A stretch of 64,000 nt of DNA from contig JAWWNJ010000064.1 in the NCBI GenBank assembly GCA_037176885.1, forward strand, positions 1,116,001 through 1,180,000, in the 5' to 3' direction. Numbering within the stretch: position 1 is the first letter of the stretch; the number at the start of each line of letters is the position of its first letter. The stretch comes from Favolaschia claudopus. Taxonomy: Eukaryota > Basidiomycota > Agaricomycetes > Agaricales > Mycenaceae. The notes beneath the pieces are model-generated. The model searched no databases and was not told where the DNA came from. It saw only the letters and a program-made list of their open reading frames with translations. This document shows positions 58,555 to 64,000 of the stretch, piece after piece. The position numbers and the translations under genes were made by a program.

Positions 58555-61421
58555 TTATCGTTGCAGATCGGTGCGCCTTAGAAAACATTAGTTCAAGACA
58601 GCATGCGACCAGAAGGAAGAGAAAGCACACACATGCGGAGGGTGTCATAGAGAAATTTGTAACTCTTGAGATTACCCTTGAGCCGCCGGATATCTATACT
58701 ATACATGTCTTTCAACCGATCCAAGCGCGTGAGCTCGACAGAAAATCGGACTTCGTCCCCCACGTCCTCGGTTTGGTTGCCGTAGACAACATCAACAGCT
58801 GGTGTGGGCTCTTCAGAGGTAACACCGTTACCGTTGATGGAAGGAGGGGGATTCTCCGTCATCATGGATCGAGCTGGTGAAGGTTGCCGTCTTGCAAGTA
58901 GACCCCTAAACACGCCTGTCGTCTGTGAAGTGGTGCGGGCCTATCAAGTTCACAATCTCAGTCGGAGCCATATATACGTAAGTCAGAGAATGTCACCGTA
59001 CCCGTCTGGTGCCAGCGCCTTCAGCAACATCCTTCCTGCGCTTAGCCGGTCGAATGCATCGGTACTTGAAGTCCCCTTCCACATGTATCTCGACGCCCAT
59101 CCCGGAAAGCACCTCTCGCATGTGCTGCATCACCTCTGGCGGTCGTCCCGCAGTGATCATCTCATGGTCGACCGCACCATGATGTATCCGCATTGCAGCC
59201 CTGTTGTTGCCATTAGTAACGCCAGCGGAGCGCCTGAAAAGCGATGTGATTGAGACAGCCGAGCTAGTGCGCTGCCTATGTTCAATGGTCCCAGGGGTCA
59301 CGAGGAATGGAGACTGGTTCTGAGGCGGCGGCGGCGTCGCGTACTTGTGGGGAACACCCCCAACTTCGACAGACGATGCGGCTGCTTCGTGTTTCGAGGG
59401 CGGCGAAAATGGACTGGGCGTGAGCCCGCCACTCACATTGATCGAACGTCGACCTTTGCGGAACCACTGCATGACTTTGTTTGGCTTGTTCGGGCTAGCA
59501 CTGGTTATAACATCGGGGGCGTTGGAATGTGTCGGTGTGAGAGGTTGCTGGGCACTTGGGGAGCTCGACGAGCCATTGATGATGAGGGGGGGAAGTTGAG
59601 CCTTGGCTTCAGTCCTGCTGAGGGTGCCTTGCGGAGTATCGGCTGTTGGTTGCGCTGGATGCTTAGAGCCAACAGTTGAAGGATCGAAGTGCGGGCCCCC
59701 ACGAAGCGAACCTTCCACGCCATTGATGTCTTTGTAGTCAGTACTAGGGGGGTCCTCAGCAGCGCTATCCAACCATGTCTGTACAGGTGAGAGGGGTGGT
59801 GCAGGGCTGTGGTTCCGAGAAGCGCGACTGCCTCGCCTTCGCCGCTCCTGGACCGGAGAAGAGTCTGCATCGCGTTGAGTTGTCGGGAATACGGACTCCG
59901 AACCATCGAGAACAGCAGCCAAAGGACTTGTGGACATCCCAGGGGTCCTACGACTGCCTTCTGGATCCTGGCTTGAACTTTGACGCTCACGCTGCTGGGT
60001 GTCGCGGGTTCCACGACGACCTTCATACTCGACTTGAATTGTATGTCGGCCTTTTTCCTCTTTACGGCCGTGTTCCCGTTCCTTGCCTTTATCGTCCGCG
60101 GCGCGGGCTGCACCGCGTTGTTTCTTTGGACTCCCCACCATGCCCTTGAGGGGGCTACTCGGTTGTGGTTCCCGCGACGGCTCTGACGCCTCGGCCCTCT
60201 TGGTCCTAACCCGATTTTCGCTTCGCGGGCTCAAAGGGGAGCCAGTACGCTGAAGTGCCATGCGACGCAGCGTCGGTCCATCTTCGGCCAGTTTCTCGAG
60301 CTCCTTCACCGTAAGCCCAAACGTCGTGAGCTCCCGAAGGTTCACAGCGAACCAACGATGCCGCATGACGGTGCCAAGGTCGGCACGGACGCGGGGATCC
60401 GGTGTGAGCATGGCACCCAGTAGACTTTGCGCTTCGGCCGACAGATGATCGGGATAGGTTAATGGTGTGCGAGCAATGTACGCGTACAATTTGGTGATGT
60501 CCTCGCCATCTGGGTTCGTAGGGTCGTCGTCAAAGGGGAGATATCCGGACAGCATAGCGTAGAGGATGACACCGCAGCTCCAGATATCAGCCGCAGTACC
60601 GACATACAGACCGTCACTGTTGACGAGCTCTGGGGCGGCGTAGCAAGGAGAGCCACACATTGTCTCCATCAAGTCGTTCGTATTATGGCTGAAGCGGTTG
60701 GCAAAACCGAAGTCGGTAATGATGAGATTCCGATTGCGGTCGAGCAGAAGGTTCTCCAGCTTGAGGTCGCGATGAACAATATTCTTCTGGTGCATGTACC
60801 AGACACCAGATATGAGCTGCGCAAACAATTTTGCAGCATCGCGTTCTTTGAGATATCGATGGGCAAGAATGTGGTCGAACAGTTCACCCCCTGAGGCGTA
60901 TTCGAGAATGATACCGAAAAACTTGTCTGTTTCAAAAACGTCATACAGCCGAACGATGTTCGGATGCCTGAGCATCTGAAGCACATGTAAAAAGCATGAA
61001 AGAAGACAACTGTCGGCAGCACACGCACGTCCAATATTTCAATTTCCCTCGCTATCTTTGCCATTTTTGCTTCGTTGACCACAGCATCCCTCCGTATCAA
61101 CTTGACAGCCACCTCGTCGCCGTACTTTGAATGTATTCCGAGCTTGACTTTGCCGAATTCCCCTTCCCCCAAAGTCTGTAGCATGTAATACGCGCCAAAT
61201 TTAGGAAGAGGGCGATTCGGGTGGTTGGCGCCATAAGCAATGACGGCAGGATGCGAGAAAACGTCGGGTAAAGGCGGCTCATTCGTCTTTGCCGCATTGG
61301 CTGGCGGCGGCGCCTGTTGCGACCCACGCTGCTGAGGCTCTTGACGCGGGGTCGCAGCACCGACCGCGACCGACCGCGTTCGGGATGCCCCAGACGACGG
61401 CGGTAGGTCCTGCAGACTCAT
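58555..61421 (-). CDS. Ser/Thr protein kinase, Kin4/CAMKL type with KA1 domain
   Basis: Exons 61421-61029, 60975-59002, 58922-58633 and 58576-58555 sum to 2679 nt, 892 residues. After a Pro/Gln-rich head the kinase domain begins YYMLQTLGEGEFGKVKLG (Gly loop). It continues VAVKLIRR (catalytic Lys), REIEIL, MLRHPNIVRLYDVFE, IVHRDLKLENLLL (HRD), ITDFGFAN (DFG), MCGSPCYAAPELV and DIWSCGVILYAMLSGYLPFDDD. A long Ser/Pro-rich tail follows. The last part (DEVRFSVELTRLDRLKDMYSIDIRRLKGNLKSYKFLYDTLRMRTDLQR) is a KA1 domain that binds acidic membrane lipids. The terminal 7-codon exon completes TDLQR and is easily overlooked. In yeast, Kin4 delays exit from mitosis when the spindle is misplaced. The start ATG at 61421 is the first in frame. 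Confidence 0.92.
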
Positions 61422-62671
61422 GGAAGAGGGAGGGAAAGAGATATTTCCCGTTTTGGGATTAAACGCGGAGGCCACCACTTCGGTTGTCTGATGATTGATC
61501 AAAGAGAAATGTGCACTGATATGTTGTTGTGCTTCTTCGAAGAGAGTTTCGTCATGTGAAAGCAGCTCGGATTGGGGCGCCGGCTCTGCGAATTTTTCGA
61601 CGGGCTTTACTCGCTTTCATGGCTTGGAAGGGCCTTGGAAGTAACCCACAACATGCCTCGGCATTACCCCCTTTGCAATCAAAATTAGGGCAATCAGCGA
61701 CCAAGTGGAGTATAAAAAAAATGAGGCGCACTGCAAATATGACTAGCGGAACCAAATCCGACATACGGAGGCAAACGCATTCGAATGCTAGAGTCACTGC
61801 GGCTGTCCTTTCCATTCCCAACAATCCCGCCATCATCACGATAAAGCCTCCTGGAGGCATTCACAGCCAAGCCGACGCAAGCGCCGAAGTAATTACTCAG
61901 CCCTAGCCGGCCAGGGCCATATAAAAACCTATAGTCCGGTCCCCGGAGCGAAGGGGCGTTCTAAAACGGTTCGCGATGAGAGAAGGATTGATTTCGATTG
62001 AACTGCTAAAGTGCCGCTACGAATTCGGATAAATACTTGAAGAGTGCTCAGCTGGAAGCTTGCCGCGCAGGTTACATTAGGACACACCTGAGAAACCACA
62101 AAGTATGCGTTTTCTGACGTCGGACTGTCCTGTCGCAAGGAACGCAGATCCGCCACCCGAAGTTTGGGGCCTGGGCGTCTGCGAATCTCTGCAGATGCTC
62201 GTGCATTTGAATGAGCCAAGGCTTTACTCGCGTAACATCCTTGCCGGTGAGCCTCAGGGTCAAGTACACGACGTTGATGAGTGAGAGCGTTCAAGGTGAA
62301 ATTTCAAACATATTAGCATCAGTAAATTTGTCACGGTCCCGTGATACGTGGAACGCAAACGCGTCGCGTTCACCCCAAGCGCTCTGTTCAGCCCCGTTTA
62401 ATTCTGGTACAACTCTCGGACGCAATGCTTCTATTCGGTGCAAAGGGGATCCTGAAAATACAGACTTCACCGCAGGCAAAATGAGTACAGTCCCGTACAG
62501 TGAGTATGCTACAAATTTGTAGATGTGATGCATATGTACAGATGCTATGAGAAAAAGAAAAAATGCAGTAAAATCATAACCCAACCCATGTCCATCCTAT
62601 TCCCACATGTAACCCATATGAACGCATGCTAGCATGTTTTGCATATCATGAGTCAGTCAACCTTTCTGCGC
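61422..62671. other. Intergenic region, no feature
   Basis: 1.25 kb between the kinase start and the RING gene 3' end. Short frames only, no supported gene. Confidence 0.4.
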
Positions 62672-64000
62672 CTATCGAAACCCGTCGCTGGCGTTCAGAT
62701 CCAAACCAATTCTACAAAGCGGGCAAGTCTGGCTCCGCACCACCCATCTGCCAAGACAGCGATCGTGAAAAGCATGCTTACACCGCTCGCTCAATCGCGC
62801 ACGCTCCGCTTTTTTGAACTGAGTCATGCAAATACCGCAGCGGTCTACCCCGATGCCGAGCAAAGCGAGTTTGAGCTTTACGCGACCGTCCTTCGTGGTG
62901 CGTCGCCGCTGCACTTCCACGGCACCGGTCAGAAGAACAGAGGTCTTCGCGGATGCCGGACGATTAGCACGTACAGGGGTTGCAGGTCCAATGAAATCGG
63001 AGACCATCCATAGGTCCTGATAGATAGTTGTTAGGCGGTAGAAGGAAAACAAATGTACTGAGAACATTGACGCACATCGTAGTTCGCACCATCATGGTGG
63101 TCGTGTTCGAGGCGCGCAAGGAGGACATCTAGATCTGTCGTGTCCATGAAGTCCGGGGTCGGAGAAGGTGCTAAATCCACAGAAGACGCAGACGAGTTGC
63201 GCTGCATATCTGGCGCAATTGGTGCCAATTGATCCAGCGCGGAAACCGACTGGTGAGTCGGGAGTGGCACCGTCGGGGTCACCACAGCGTCTAGATCAAT
63301 CAATAGGCCTTCCGGGACTTCCGGCAAATTTGGCTGCCGCGGGATCACGATCTGCGGGAAAGCGGGGTGCGGTGCGTATGTCGAGTCCACCGGCATCCGA
63401 GGCCATGGCGGAAGAGGTCGTCCGGGGTAATGATGATGACCCTGCCCCTCCCCGTCCGCTCCGTCCACATTCGCATTCGTACTTTCGGGGGTTGACGATG
63501 ACGAACTTCGAGTCGGAGTTGGCACGGCACTGTAGAATGGGTCCGCACTTTCGTGACCGGAAGATCCCTGCTCGACGGAAACAGTAAATGAAGAGGTGGG
63601 CGACGCAGTAAGAGGTGTTAGAGGAAGCGGCGTGCGAAGAGCGCGATCCAGATCGAGGTCTGGTAAATCATGAGGCCCGTCAGCCTCGCGCAAAGGTGAT
63701 GGAACGAGGTGTGGCTTTCGCTTGGGAGGGAGTGGCGGAGGACCCTTTTTCGTGCGTACGGTAACGAGTGGCGGGCTTTCGCTGGGGGGTAACGGCGCTG
63801 GAATGAGAGGGGCTGGTGGCACACGGCGCTCGCGCTCACGGTGTTGACTAGAGAAAGTGGGCGATACATATTTGAATCGGCGGTCTTGCTCCGACAGCGG
63901 ATGTGGTTGAGCGAGAGCAGGCGTCGGGGTCACAGGAGGTGCCGAAGGCCCAATCGCCAGCGTTGTATGGATGTCGGGAGAGACAGGCCTTGGTACAAGA
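62672..64000 (-). CDS. RING-H2 finger protein, 5' end outside the window
   Basis: Frame open to the right edge, so partial. The 5' exon (64000 to about 63085) is Pro/Ser-rich (LPPKRKPHLVPSPLREADG, DLDVLLARLEHDHHDG). After an intron near 63010-63080 the last exon gives DLWMVSDFIGPATPVRANRPASAKTSVLL. It ends in the RING: CGICMTQFKKAERARLSERC, KHAFHDRCLGRWVVRSQTCPLCR, with C-x2-C, C-x-H, H-x2-C and C-x2-C spacing of the H2 class. Such proteins are E3 ubiquitin ligases. The domain is C-terminal, and the N-terminal part is disordered. The intron borders are approximate. Confidence 0.8.

Overview
The window looks like nuclear DNA of a mushroom-forming basidiomycete (Agaricomycetes). Genes sit on both strands and are cut by many 50-70 bp GT-AG introns. 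Promoters are rich in C and T, and several protein families are typical of these fungi (DUF7729, DUF7330, F-box proteins with short hydrophobic cores, Whi2-like, MBOAT/wax-synthase-like). There are no bacterial operons, CRISPR arrays or rRNA genes. Where I could, I rebuilt splice junctions by hand; for six genes the rebuilt exons add up to a whole number of codons (5130-6612, 8916-10243, 26201-26994, 27269-28537, 34242-35735 and 58555-61421).

Layout. 1-8.9 kb is gene-poor. It holds a small CxxC...CxxxC protein gene (2567-3285), a secreted GDSL esterase (5130-6612), a MITE-like element at 7083-7529 and a 2-copy tandem repeat. 8.9-15.1 kb carries a DUF7729 membrane protein, an MDR-type NAD(P)H reductase and a cytochrome P450. 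16-20 kb is a divergent pair of F-box paralogues around a spacer with telomere-like CCCTAA motifs and a tRNA-like stretch. 21-37.6 kb is mostly housekeeping: an importin-beta/Kap121-type karyopherin, signal peptidase subunit SPC3, a Whi2-like BTB protein, a coiled-coil protein, a DUF7330 protein, a wax-synthase-like acyltransferase and an HNH-nuclease-domain protein. A long low-complexity protein lies at 39.5-42.2 kb.

42.7-49.2 kb is a 6.5 kb repeat block without recognisable genes and is the most striking part. A 1985 bp element with 42 bp terminal inverted repeats occurs twice in opposite orientation, apparently identical. The copies enclose the second member of a 1.27 kb tandem direct repeat. 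The first copy has a 7 bp target duplication that the other tandem unit confirms as an empty site. Both ends carry copies of TTCGAnnnAGCTCGAT.

50-57.8 kb holds two paralogous cell-surface proteins with two jelly-roll-like modules each, flanking two alpha/beta hydrolases: a DUF2235 protein and an acyl-protein thioesterase. A broken cytochrome P450 3' end follows at about 58 kb. The window ends with a Kin4-type protein kinase with a KA1 tail (58555-61421) and a RING-H2 gene cut by the right edge.
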